Below, piece after piece: positions 25,523 through 36,200 of a DNA stretch of 43,640 nt. How positions within the stretch are numbered: the first letter of the stretch is position 1; the number at the start of each line of letters is the position of its first letter. This DNA comes from Omnitrophica bacterium GWA2_41_15 (GTDB lineage: Bacteria; Omnitrophota; Gorgyraeia; Gygaellales; Profunditerraquicolaceae). The translations under genes were made by a program, and so were the position numbers. The notes under the pieces are model-generated. The model had not been told where the DNA came from and did no database searches. It saw nothing but the letters and a program-made list of their open reading frames with translations. Where the stretch lies: NCBI GenBank assembly GCA_919902045.1, contig CAKKSP010000031.1, positions 1-43,640 of the forward strand, read 5' to 3'.

Positions 25523-28354
25523 CTACTCAGTTTTCCTTACAGGGATATTATGCTGGTATATCGCCCCTTCGGAAATCTCCACTTCTTTATAGATAGGAAC
25601 GAGCGGTATATATTGCGCAGGTAAAGTTGCAATATCAAGCCTTAGAGTATGCTTACCTAATTTAGGCGCCTTAAAATAATACCTTCCGGAACTATCCGTC
25701 TTAGCTTTGCTTCCGTCTTCAAGCACCAAAACTACATTTCCAATGCCTTTTTCGCTTGAGCCGATCTTGCCGTCTCCGTCAATATCCTGAAAAACATATC
25801 CCGAAACCTCTGTGCGGCTTGCAATACCAAAATTTATCTCGGTTATTTTGCCGTTAGTTATCGAAACTTCCTGAACAGCCGGGCCGGTTAAGCTATACCC
25901 TCTTGGCAAAGAATCATTATCAATACTTACCGTTATTTTCCTTGCCCTTATCTTATGAAAACTATAGCAGCCGAAAACATCGGTAACTGCTGATTTCTTT
26001 TTGCCAAGCAATATTTTTACATTATGCACAGGAGCCTCATCACGCTGACGCAGGCCGTCTCCGTTTGTATCTTTAAAAACCATCCCCTGAATTACGCCAA
26101 CCGGATCCCAACGCAATCCGGTATCCCAGGAATAACGCATCCCGGCGTAAAAATTAGCATCCACGCGCTTTGTAACATCCGGATTATCCGCCCATACGTT
26201 ACGCACGCGCATATTCGCATAAATTTCCGTATCCGGCTTAGGCCGATATGTAAGTTCGCCAAAACTGTCTAAATAATCCTCTCCGGAAAGAAAACTAAAC
26301 GTGGAAAGCGAATCTTCCTCGTCTCTATACATCGAACGCAGGCTAAGATAAAACGGCGTTTTAGAGATCCTTCCTTGCCAATCTAACCCTGTTTGATAAG
26401 CTTGCGGGCTGCTCGTTTCATCGGTAATTAAACCTTTTGCCCAACTATATTCCTGGTCAAAGAAATAATTCAAATTATCTATCAGGTTAAACCTTATTCC
26501 GCCATAAAGTTTATTACTATAATAACTCATAGCAGGAGAGCTAAAATACTGATTATAATTATACCGGTAAGATATATACGTATTCACCCGCCTGATCCAA
26601 TCAAATCCACGGTATAACCCTAATCCGGCATTATGCGACCTAAAACCCGCGACTCTTCCCAGATCATTAAGCAAAGAATAATCCGCACGCACACTGGTAA
26701 GCGGATTGATCTGATAACTAGCATTAGTACTAAGATCTTCGTTTAACCGATTAAGATTATCGGGGCTTGCAAAAAGCCGGTCTCTGAATACGTCAAGGCG
26801 CGTAGAAATACTTAATTTTTCCGTGGGGTTATAATCAAAATTAGTCAACATCCCGATCTCTCCCTGCCTCCAGCCCATTCCGGTCATAGATTTGAATGAA
26901 ACAGCACTGCAACGAAATTCGTTACTTAGGCTGGCATGAGTAAAACCATAATTACTCTTTAAAAGATAGGCAAATGTATCGGAATCAAAACCCACCTCAT
27001 AACCAAGCTTCCATTTTTCCAAATTATTTTCACCCTTGAAATCATAACCATAGCGGTTAAGATCAACGGGGCGGTCGCGGCCTGAACCCTGGAACACGCT
27101 TCCTTCATAAAGCTGATTTTTGGTAGGGGTGAATTTGAGGTCAAATCCGCTAAGAAAAGAGTTATTTAGTTTGCCTAAACCGGGTGAAAGGCCAGCATAC
27201 CTGCCGCCTCCTTCCCTGCCCCAAAAAGTCGTATAATTAATTTTATTATTGAATGCCGGGGAGGAAAAATTTACTCCCCGCAGATTGGCTCCGGAAAAAA
27301 CGATATTACTTATTCCGGGTGAAACATCAAAACCATGCAGAGAAAAATCATTAAAACCCCAGAGTTTTCCCTTGGTAAGGCCCATACTAAAATAAGTTAC
27401 ATCCGTAGTAGTCTGTGAAGTACTTAAAGATAACCCGGAATCAAACAACCCGTAAGGAGTTTCTCCGTCAAGGTTAAAAGCATGCCCCCAGGAATAAGAA
27501 GTGCGTTTTAACGATCTATCGAATCTTCTGCCGGTTTCAAAAGAAGACCATTCCACATTATAACGCAGCCTGAAATTGCCCGCCCTTTTTTCTTCTAAAA
27601 GGTTCTCCTCTTCAACTGTCGGGCCAGCAGCTTTTTTAGGCATAGTCATTATCTCTACTGTCCAGCGCCCCTGGCTATCCCAGATATGAAGATAGGTATA
27701 TCCTAAATTCTCACCTCTTACCAGAAGCGTGTTGCTATCTTTACGCTGCACCGTGATAATATCCGGCTGGGTAACTAAAAAACGCTCTATACCCCTACCT
27801 GCAATATTTAAAGCATTTCCCTGTTCAATTTCAATTGGCTGGGTAATATTCTTAAAACTATCCCCTAATTCTATGGTGTATTTTGCTGAAGTTTTTACAG
27901 GGAAAGCCGGGCTAACTACTTCAGAAGGCGGCGGTAAAACAGAAGATTTTTTAATCTTAGGAGCAGTTACTTGCTCAGGTGGCGGGAGAATTACTGTTTT
28001 TTTAGGAGAAATCTTTTCTTGTCTGAATACGCTGGGTTTAGGCGTAGTCGGTTTAATTACAGGAGGACTTGAAACAGAAGACTCTGGTTGTAATTGAGGT
28101 TTTACTACGGAAGTTTCCTCAACAGGAGTTCCTCCTTCAAGCATCTGAATATATTGTTTGGCTAACTGGCTATCAGGATTAACCAGTAAAGCCTTATGAA
28201 ACTCATCTAATGCCATATCCTGCCTGCCCTGCTCGTGAAACTTCACTCCGAGCTGGCAAAGATATTCAACCATCATACTTTCAGCCCAGGCATAAGGCAA
28301 AATAGAGTTTAACAAAGCTAATGTCAAAATTAAGCAGGAAAATCTTTTTAGCAT
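25523..28354 (-). CDS. Usher-like outer-membrane barrel protein: TPR-like N-terminus, secretin/pilus-assembly N-like domain, beta-barrel, two C-terminal SdrD/carboxypeptidase-regulatory-like domains
   Basis: Signal peptide; GIERFLVTQPDIITVQRKDSNTLLVRGENLGYTYLHIWDSQGRWTVEIMT; long alternating aromatic/polar stretch; GMVFKDTNGDGLRQRDEAPVHNVKILL and GYVFQDIDGDGKIGSSEKGIGNVVLVLEDG. Confidence 0.7.
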   Translation of the reverse strand: MLKRFSCLILTLALLNSILPYAWAESMMVEYLCQLGVKFHEQGRQDMALDEFHKALLVNPDSQLAKQYIQMLEGGTPVEETSVVKPQLQPESSVSSPPVIKPTTPKPSVFRQEKISPKKTVILPPPEQVTAPKIKKSSVLPPPSEVVSPAFPVKTSAKYTIELGDSFKNITQPIEIEQGNALNIAGRGIERFLVTQPDIITVQRKDSNTLLVRGENLGYTYLHIWDSQGRWTVEIMTMPKKAAGPTVEEENLLEEKRAGNFRLRYNVEWSSFETGRRFDRSLKRTSYSWGHAFNLDGETPYGLFDSGLSLSTSQTTTDVTYFSMGLTKGKLWGFNDFSLHGFDVSPGISNIVFSGANLRGVNFSSPAFNNKINYTTFWGREGGGRYAGLSPGLGKLNNSFLSGFDLKFTPTKNQLYEGSVFQGSGRDRPVDLNRYGYDFKGENNLEKWKLGYEVGFDSDTFAYLLKSNYGFTHASLSNEFRCSAVSFKSMTGMGWRQGEIGMLTNFDYNPTEKLSISTRLDVFRDRLFASPDNLNRLNEDLSTNASYQINPLTSVRADYSLLNDLGRVAGFRSHNAGLGLYRGFDWIRRVNTYISYRYNYNQYFSSPAMSYYSNKLYGGIRFNLIDNLNYFFDQEYSWAKGLITDETSSPQAYQTGLDWQGRISKTPFYLSLRSMYRDEEDSLSTFSFLSGEDYLDSFGELTYRPKPDTEIYANMRVRNVWADNPDVTKRVDANFYAGMRYSWDTGLRWDPVGVIQGMVFKDTNGDGLRQRDEAPVHNVKILLGKKKSAVTDVFGCYSFHKIRARKITVSIDNDSLPRGYSLTGPAVQEVSITNGKITEINFGIASRTEVSGYVFQDIDGDGKIGSSEKGIGNVVLVLEDGSKAKTDSSGRYYFKAPKLGKHTLRLDIATLPAQYIPLVPIYKEVEISEGAIYQHNIPVRKTE

Positions 28355-29226
28355 TAAAGCAGTTCTCCTACCGAAATAATTTTTCCGTTCTCTCCTATGC
28401 TGATCTCCGCTTCTTTAGTGATTGCCGGACCACGCCCGAGTTGAGCCTCTTCAAGCACTTTTCCGATATCAACTGTAATTACTAAATGATATTTTCCTTT
28501 TGGTAAGGGTTTTTTCCAGGAGCCGGTAAGTTTTGCGGAATCACCGGCAAAGGTATAGGCTTCGGCAAAACCTCCCCGCGCTAAAATCATCCCCGCGTCA
28601 TCCATAATATTAAATGATGAAGCAGTAGTAATATCGGTATTACCCGAGTTCTTGAAATCAAGGCTGATATTTAAAGGTGCATCTTTAGTTGAAGTAACGG
28701 AAAGATTGGTAATCTGCGCTTCACGGTTAATTGTTCCTGCCGGTTCAATATAAAATAACGCGCCTATGCGCACCAACATCCCCAGATTTGCGGTTTCTTT
28801 GACATTTGCCGAACCCATCAGGCTTTCAAAAAATAATACCGCATAATGCGCGCCTTTTGCATCCTGCGGCACACGCACAGTAAAATTTAAAATCTGCCTG
28901 CCATAAGAAGGAACAACAAAATCAGAAAGCGAAGTAGTTACCCAGTTTACGCAGGAATTTTTTGTAGAATCCGGAGGCAAAAATGCTTTGCTTCCGTCTT
29001 GAGGTGCTGTATATTTCCAATCTTCAAGATATACTTTTACAGTTACTGATTCTTCGGAAGAATTCTCAACTTCAATTGATCCGCTCTGCGATTGGCCTTG
29101 CGGAACTATCATGCGCACTTTGGTGGGATTTATACGCAAGGAGGCTGCTTCGACATTTGCAACACCAATCAAACATAACGCCGATACAAAAAAAACAGCA
29201 ATTATATTTTTCATCGTGTTATTCAA
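28354..29226 (-). CDS. Periplasmic chaperone-like Ig-fold protein (paralogue 2)
   Basis: SLRINPTKVRMIVPQGQSQSGSIEVENSSEESVTVKVYLEDWKY...STKNSCVNW...VPQDAKGAHYAVLFFESL. Confidence 0.7.
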   Translation of the reverse strand: MNNTMKNIIAVFFVSALCLIGVANVEAASLRINPTKVRMIVPQGQSQSGSIEVENSSEESVTVKVYLEDWKYTAPQDGSKAFLPPDSTKNSCVNWVTTSLSDFVVPSYGRQILNFTVRVPQDAKGAHYAVLFFESLMGSANVKETANLGMLVRIGALFYIEPAGTINREAQITNLSVTSTKDAPLNISLDFKNSGNTDITTASSFNIMDDAGMILARGGFAEAYTFAGDSAKLTGSWKKPLPKGKYHLVITVDIGKVLEEAQLGRGPAITKEAEISIGENGKIISVGELL

Positions 29227-29989
29227 TAGTAAATTCGCTTTCCTTAATTAACGCCGGCTCTCCTTCTAGATCAAAACTAACAACTAAATTATATTTCCCT
29301 TTAGAAATTTCTTTACTAAATTTAATTAACAGGGGCACCCAGGTTTGCTCCGGCATATAAACTTTTTTGATCTTACCTCTATCAACAACTATACCTGCCG
29401 CATCCATTACATAAAATGACGGCTCTGAAATTATAAATGTATCTCCGGCATTATGTAACTGTCCACGTACATTCTTGGAAGTAAAACTTAAATCTTCTAA
29501 AGCAATATTGTGCGTCTTGTTAATTGTCTGCACAAAAAACGGCACACCCATACGCAAAGTCAAACCCATGCCTTCCTGGCTTACTGCATCAGAAAGCTTT
29601 TCAAAAAAGAGTACAGCGTTATAACCACCTTTGGCATCAGCTGGGACTTTAATTTCACAATTTACGGTTTGGGTTGCACCCGGGCCAAGCTCAAATTCCG
29701 CAGGGTTAACTATCATCCATTTACCGCAAGAACGCTTTGTCGAACCTAAAGGCTTTAATTCTTTTAACCCGTCAAAAGGTTTAACATATACAAAATCTTC
29801 AAAAGACGCCTTTACTCTTATCGGAGTAGTCCCAATATTATCCACACTAACTTTATGTGTTACGGTTTCACCTGGTTTAACAGAAAATACTCTTGCCTCA
29901 TTCTGATCAGGACGAACTTGCGCAAAAACATATGAAGCCGTAGTAAAAAATAAAGTTGCAATTACTAAACCGATAATTGTCTTTTTCAT
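29219..29989 (-). CDS. Periplasmic chaperone-like Ig-fold protein (paralogue 1)
   Basis: ARVFSVKPGETVTHKVSVDNIGTTPIRVKASFEDFVY...STKRSCGKW...VPADAKGGYNAVLFFEKL. Confidence 0.7.
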   Translation of the reverse strand: MKKTIIGLVIATLFFTTASYVFAQVRPDQNEARVFSVKPGETVTHKVSVDNIGTTPIRVKASFEDFVYVKPFDGLKELKPLGSTKRSCGKWMIVNPAEFELGPGATQTVNCEIKVPADAKGGYNAVLFFEKLSDAVSQEGMGLTLRMGVPFFVQTINKTHNIALEDLSFTSKNVRGQLHNAGDTFIISEPSFYVMDAAGIVVDRGKIKKVYMPEQTWVPLLIKFSKEISKGKYNLVVSFDLEGEPALIKESEFTIE

Positions 29990-30007
29990 TCAGGCCCCTT
30001 TTGTGTT

Positions 30008-30040
30008 AATCGCTCCGCCATATTTTGCGGCGGAGCGATT
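30008..30040 (-). promoter_or_regulatory. Strong hairpin between pilin-like gene and chaperone genes
   Basis: AATCGCTCCGCC...GGCGGAGCGATT, 12-bp perfect arms, no U-run on the minus side. Confidence 0.7.
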
Positions 30041-30062
30041 TGTTTATTATAACTTTAATAAA

Positions 30063-30671
30063 TTAATAAATATCAACTTTAATTTTTCCTTTATAATCGG
30101 TGCCTCCTGCTTGCGTTGCAGTAAAAGGCTTTGCACCTATAGCCTTACTAGCATCATCCCCAGTTGCAATTCCTACATAAACCCTCAACCAACCTTGATT
30201 TGCATAATAATCTGAATTGACAAGAAAACCATTCTTTAGCAATACAGAAGTTGCTGGTAGCAAGTCTTGGGTCTTTTTATCATCGTTAGGGTCGATAATT
30301 GTTTTCACATATGACAAAATTACATGCTCACCAAAATCAAGATCTCCTTCATAACTATAAGCTATAGTTTTTCCTGGAACATGCCCTCCTCCAGACCAAC
30401 CATTATCAATTGCAAAATAAAATTTTGGTAAGTAAATTCCCAAGGATTTGCCAGTCTGAGGATCTTTTGCTTCTTCTAAATTACCGAAAGCCAAATCAGT
30501 TGACTCTACCCAATCTCCGCCCGCTGCAGGAACCTTGCTTATTTTTGCCATAAGAGTTCCTGGAGGAAGGGAAGTTGTAACATCTATGGGTGATATTTGC
30601 GCCATAGACATTGACGACAACACAACCGTAAACCCTATTATTGCTAAAATTAGAATAAATCCTTTTTTCAT
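30063..30671 (-). CDS. Pilin-like secreted subunit 1
   Basis: Signal peptide; conserved FGNLEE...LPKFYFAIDNG...GWLRVYVGIATGDDASKAIGAKPFT...YKGKIKVDIY shared with the 40375-40956 product; RBS TAGGAGG. Confidence 0.65.
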   Translation of the reverse strand: MKKGFILILAIIGFTVVLSSMSMAQISPIDVTTSLPPGTLMAKISKVPAAGGDWVESTDLAFGNLEEAKDPQTGKSLGIYLPKFYFAIDNGWSGGGHVPGKTIAYSYEGDLDFGEHVILSYVKTIIDPNDDKKTQDLLPATSVLLKNGFLVNSDYYANQGWLRVYVGIATGDDASKAIGAKPFTATQAGGTDYKGKIKVDIY

Positions 30672-30845
30672 GTTTAAAACCTCCTATTAATGCTTATTAT
30701 ACTCTACACAACCAGAAAATAAATACTTTTTTATCCGAAAACCACCTCCTTAATGAGCAGATAACTTATGGAGTTTTGTTTTACTTCATGCGACATAAGT
30801 TATAGTCTGCCTTCGGCAGACGTCTGCGAATTAATCCCGCAGCCT

Positions 30846-30889
30846 GTGCAGAAAGCACGCACCAGCCTATTCCAATAAGGCTGGGTGCT
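30846..30889. repeat. Structured two-hairpin element, copy B
   Basis: GTGCAGAAAGCAC GCACCAGCCT ATTCCAATA AGGCTGGGTGC, same architecture as 24856-24899 with compensatory changes. Confidence 0.6.
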
Positions 30890-31018
30890 ACGCAGTAAAT
30901 TTCGTAAGAAATTTACAAGTGCTCAGGCAAGGGAAATCCAATATTTTTGTTTTATCAAGTGACGCTTCTTAAATATCAATTTTAATTAGGCAAGAAGTGT
31001 CCCTAAAATATCCTTATT

Positions 31019-32755
31019 TTATTGCCCAAAACAATAAAGCTTGCCCTGTCTTGTTTGCGTATTATAGCCAAGAAAATACACCTTACCACTATATACAACT
31101 GGTGCACTTTCTTTACCACTCTCAAAATACGCTCCTGTTTCAACTGGAGTATAACTCCATTTTTCAATACCCGTGTTTGCATCAAGTACTAGCATTTTAT
31201 ACTGCTGAACAATGTATAACAACCCACTAGAAATCGTACAAATACTACCACCTTGGCCCAAATAACCACTTTGCCATCTTTCAACACCCGTATTTACATC
31301 TAAAGCACCGATATAAGTATTGCCCTTAAAGTAAAGCAACCCATTAGCAACCGCTGGAGTATCAATCGAAACAGCGCTGTATCTCCATTTTAAAGTTCCA
31401 GTATTAGCATCCAAAGCATATAACATATCACCCCATACAATATCTATCGTGCTAAGATAGAGAATCCCATTACTTACAACCGGGGTATCATTACTTTTCT
31501 GTTCCGGCATACTATATATCCACTTCACTGCTCCATTATTAACATCAAGAGCATAAATCTCTGGAGAAACTACAAAATACACCATTCCATTAAAAATTGT
31601 CGGTGTGCTAAAAGAAGCTCCTGGCCTAAAATTGTAAACCCATTTTAATGCCCCTGTATTAGCATCTAAAGCATAAAATATAGAATTCGGATCAATTAAT
31701 AAACTTTGACAACCAAAATAAACTATGCCATTATATACAATAGGCGACGTACAATATCCCTTAACATCATATTTCCATTTTAATAACCCTGTTACAGCAT
31801 CAAAAGCATAGAAAGCATTCCAGCCTCCGATATAAATAATATTGCCTACAACAGCTGACGATGAATAGAATTGGCATGTTGAACGATTACCTACATATGA
31901 CCACTTAACACTGCCAGTAGTAACATCAAATGCGTAAAGTTTGTTATTGCCACCTATATATAATACATTATTCACTATTGTGGGAGCATTTCGCACTATT
32001 GAGGTTTGAACGTCATCAATAAAATTATAACTCCATTTTAAATTCAACGGAAAAGTAGTCGGCCCATTTGGATAATTCCCGGTCCTGCCTAAATCATATC
32101 TATACATTGCCCCATCTGAAGAAATCACTACATTTGCAACAAAATTTAATCCATTACTTGTACGCGAATTTACATAAACCGTCGCTTTTAACGTTCCGCT
32201 TGTTATACCTGACGGAACATAAGCTTTTATTTGTGTATTAGACCAAAGAGTATATGATGTAGCTTTAACAGCTCCAACCATCACATAACTTGTGCCTTGG
32301 GTCGCGCCAAAACCATAGCCGTTGATAGTAACTAAAGTGTTTACTGTGCCGCTTGTAGGAGAGATTGAGCTTATATAAGGAGAAGTGATTACGGAAACCG
32401 TATAATTACTAGATGGATTATACGCGCCAAAAATACCCAAATGCATAATACCAGCGCTGCTTCTGCCATACCAAATCTGGTCTTTTGTTAATCCTGAATT
32501 TGTACTATATCCAACACGAGCAAAACCTGGATCAAGAAGATAAAGATTCGGATTTCCGGTTAAAGGCGTAACTGTTATACAATAACCCTTTCCTGCTTCG
32601 GCATTATACCTATACCATTGGCTCTGATTATAGGGGACATTACCACTGCTTGCTGATAAATCTACCCCTAACTGGGTATCCAACCCCGCCCATACTATAG
32701 TTACAAAACTAATGCCTATCCCGATACCAAGGATTAACCCGATTATCTTCTTCAT
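31019..32755 (-). CDS. Secreted PQQ-type beta-propeller repeat protein with IPT/TIG domain
   Basis: RBS GGGGGAGGAG; signal peptide MKKIIGLILGIGIGISFVTIVWA; SSISPTSGTVNTLVTINGYGFGATQG; repeated LYALDANTGTLKWRYS blades. Confidence 0.88.
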   Translation of the reverse strand: MKKIIGLILGIGIGISFVTIVWAGLDTQLGVDLSASSGNVPYNQSQWYRYNAEAGKGYCITVTPLTGNPNLYLLDPGFARVGYSTNSGLTKDQIWYGRSSAGIMHLGIFGAYNPSSNYTVSVITSPYISSISPTSGTVNTLVTINGYGFGATQGTSYVMVGAVKATSYTLWSNTQIKAYVPSGITSGTLKATVYVNSRTSNGLNFVANVVISSDGAMYRYDLGRTGNYPNGPTTFPLNLKWSYNFIDDVQTSIVRNAPTIVNNVLYIGGNNKLYAFDVTTGSVKWSYVGNRSTCQFYSSSAVVGNIIYIGGWNAFYAFDAVTGLLKWKYDVKGYCTSPIVYNGIVYFGCQSLLIDPNSIFYALDANTGALKWVYNFRPGASFSTPTIFNGMVYFVVSPEIYALDVNNGAVKWIYSMPEQKSNDTPVVSNGILYLSTIDIVWGDMLYALDANTGTLKWRYSAVSIDTPAVANGLLYFKGNTYIGALDVNTGVERWQSGYLGQGGSICTISSGLLYIVQQYKMLVLDANTGIEKWSYTPVETGAYFESGKESAPVVYSGKVYFLGYNTQTRQGKLYCFGQ

Positions 32756-32841
32756 CCTAGCTCCTCCCCCATTTCTAATTACTTCTTTTTCCAAGACTTC
32801 AACTAGTAAACCAAATAGTCCGCAAAGTTTAGACTATCTTA

Positions 32842-33228
32842 TTACTTTTTATTATCATAACCATAAACTGGATGTGAAGTTTTTAACGAATATTTTCCGA
32901 CACACAAATACCACATAAAAAAAGCAGATGGAATTATTATGACAACCGAAAGTAACAAAACCAATCCAATCCGGGAAAAATACTTAAAACTTAAATACGC
33001 TAGAAATTGATATTGTAAAATATATAATATCAAAACTACAATAAAATTGTTCGTGAAACTAGAATATAACTTGTAAAACAGTAAATTCAAAAACGTAAAC
33101 GGAGCGCCAATAACTGATAAAATCCAGCCTGATCCAACCAGCCCATTACCTTTCCCATAGTAAAAAATAACAACTATTGCTACAGCAATACTTACTAATG
33201 AGAACAATAAACTTACTACAATCTTCAT
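32842..33228 (-). CDS. Small polytopic membrane protein, candidate immunity/partner for the RHS protein
   Basis: Hydrophobic segments over 128 aa; starts 18 nt after the RHS stop on the same strand. Confidence 0.55.
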   Translation of the reverse strand: MKIVVSLLFSLVSIAVAIVVIFYYGKGNGLVGSGWILSVIGAPFTFLNLLFYKLYSSFTNNFIVVLILYILQYQFLAYLSFKYFSRIGLVLLLSVVIIIPSAFFMWYLCVGKYSLKTSHPVYGYDNKK

Positions 33229-33245
33229 AAAACCCCCGCTGTATT

Positions 33246-36200
33246 TTATTTATTACTTCGATTATCGGCTTTATATTCAGCAATAGCTTTATTCATCAAT
33301 TCTGCTGCTTTTTCTTTGCAATTATTTGCAATTAAGAGATACCCTCCTGTTTCATTCCTAATTATTAAAAATTCATTATTAACATAATTATCTAATTTTT
33401 CATAACCCCATTTATCAACTCCTATTCCGGAATCAATAGCTTTCTGGGCACCTAATAAATCTTGCGCTGAATTATTATGCCAAGAACCCCAATTCTCACT
33501 TGTCCAGCTATAAGTATTGACAACGACTTCTTTACCGGTATTTGGATCGATATCAGTTGTTGCAATAAAACTATGAGATATAGAATTATCAGTTGGAGTA
33601 GATGAGTTGAATTCATTATTAATGTAGTACGTATCTAATCCCCATGGATCAGTAAAATTTACCGGATTATTTTTAACATAGCTGTAAAGATTCGGCCCAT
33701 CAACCATGCCTAATGGATCCCTCGTTATAAACCTCCCTATTTGCGGATCATAGTAACGGTTGCGGTAATAATACAGCCCGGTTTCCCTGTCATACTGTCT
33801 TCCCGTATAAAGCCATTGATTAGTAACAGTTCCTTCCTGAAAACGGATATTGCCAAAAGAATCATATAAATAGCTTGTCTGTTTAACACCAGAAGCATCG
33901 GTTAGATTAACCACGCTTCCTAATCCATCGTAATGATAACAATACCCCCTTGAATCGCTAATTATCTCATCTGTCCGAGGGCTGTGAATATAGTATATAG
34001 GCAATAAACCGTAACCCCAGGGCTTTTCTTTTACAATTTCATTGAAATCATACACATAATAATCAGTCGATGTTGTATACTTACGCATTGCCCGGCCGTT
34101 ATATCTAAACGTATTTATATTTGTTGGGCTTATGTAAGACTCAAGCCGATCTTCATCATCATACCAAAACTCTTCTTTATAGGTAGAGGTTTGCCTTTGG
34201 CTAAGATTTCCATTGTTATCATAAGTATAAGTCAACGCCCCAGGATCAAAAGTAATTTCTTCCTGCGCGGTTGAGCTATTACCTGCCATATCAACTGCCT
34301 CTGCTTTAATTGTATTTTGTCCTACTTTTAGAGGAACGTAATCTGCAATGAATTGCCCACCGTTTGCTATTGCGTCAATGCCGTTTACCTTTACCGAAAC
34401 AGGACCAGAAATCAAACCCGCTACGTCAGTTGCCACGCCTTTTACCTGTACCAACCTTTGCGTTGCTTTAGATTGCCAAATAAGCTGATTCAGATTGTTA
34501 TAAGTATAATCAATCAATAAGCCGTTATCGTTTAAGTTCATTCTATTGCCTACTGCATCATAAGTATAGTTTATAGATGAGGGCTTGCCATTAAACGCAC
34601 CTTCCTCTTTAACAAGCTGGCTTATTTTGTCATAGGTATAATTCATCGTGCCGTTAATTAAACTTACAGTTGTCCTGCGAGAAGCAGCATCATAAAAATA
34701 ATTAAATCTTGAAATATCATTACCTGAAGAATCCTTATTTATAAGCTGCGTAAGCCTGCCAATATTATCATAAGCATAAATAGCAGTTGCGGCATTTGGA
34801 TAATTAAGCTGTGTCCTGCGCGAGAGCTTATCATAGCTAAATTGAGTAATTTTTCCTTCAGGCGAAGCAATCCTAATCAATCGATTAAGGTTATCATACC
34901 AATAAGAAACTCTACCGAATCCCGTTATATATAAACCAGTGCGATTTCCGCTTAGATCATAAGTATAACTTAACACTGTGCCATCTGAAGTAGATTGGCT
35001 CTTCAACCGGTTTAGTTTATCGTAAGTTTTTATAATCGTATCAGTCGAGTAATTTTCCTGAACAATATTGCCTACTTTGTCAAAAGTGTATTGAAAATAC
35101 GTGCCATCAAGACAATCCATACGCCAAAGTCGGTTCAACCTATCATATTTATAACTAGCATTTTTACCTTTAGCATCCCTACGATAAGTCAAATTCCCTT
35201 GAGAATCATAAGTAAATTCTACTATATGACTTTGGGCATCGGTAATTGTAATTAACCTACCCATAGAGTCATAAGCGTAGGCTGTTCTATTTCCTTTCGC
35301 ATCAGTAACGCTCAATAAGTTTGCTTTATTCAAATGCATCTGATTTGCCGTATCATAAACAGAAGTCGTTGTATTTCCAAGCGCATTTGTTACCGTAAGC
35401 AAATTACCAAAACAATCATAAGTGTAACTAGTTTTATTCCCCAAAGGATCAGCTACCGAAGAAAGATTACCGTTTTTATTATAAGTACTAGTAGTGTTAC
35501 TCAAAAGAGCGTCTTTTACATTTAAAAGGTTTCCGTTTTTATCATAGTTGTATTCTGTAGAATTATTTAATGCATCTGTAACTTTTATAAGCCTTCCTAA
35601 GATATCATAAGTATATGATGTGTTATTACCTAGACTATCCGTCAAGATAGATAAATTACCATAGGCATCATAACTAAAATAGGTAGTTTGCCCATTTGCA
35701 TTAGTCGCAGAAATCACTTGGCCGCAAGAATTATACGCATAAGTTGTAACTGCGCTTTCAGGATTTACTGTTTGGATTAAGTTGCCTTTCGCGTCATAGC
35801 TAAAAACGGTAATATTGCCATTGGCATCAGTAGCAGAGATTGGTTGATTATAAGCCTGCTCATAAACATAAGTGGTTTGATTCCCTAATGCGTCTACAAT
35901 AATTGTACGGTTACCTTGAACATCATAGGTAAACGCAGTATGATTAGCGTTCTTATCATAAAAATCAACAATATTTCCATTGGCATCGTTATTGGTGCTC
36001 TCCATTGCTCCCCTTGCATCCGTAATAGACTGTAAAAAACCGTTTGCGTCAAAATTATATTTGTAGAGCTCTCCGCGCTTGTTTATTACATGCACTGTTG
36101 ACCAGAGATATTCAAAAGTTGTAGTATCCCCTTTAGGATCCAACTGATCATTCACACGGTCATTGTAAGCATAGTTATATTTAAAAATATTTCCTTCGGG

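Noticed and set aside
30961-31003. GACGCTTCTT/AAGAAGTGTC inverted repeat
   Set aside because: Imperfect 10-bp arms; likely related to the GGGACRCTT-type palindromes but too weak to list separately.
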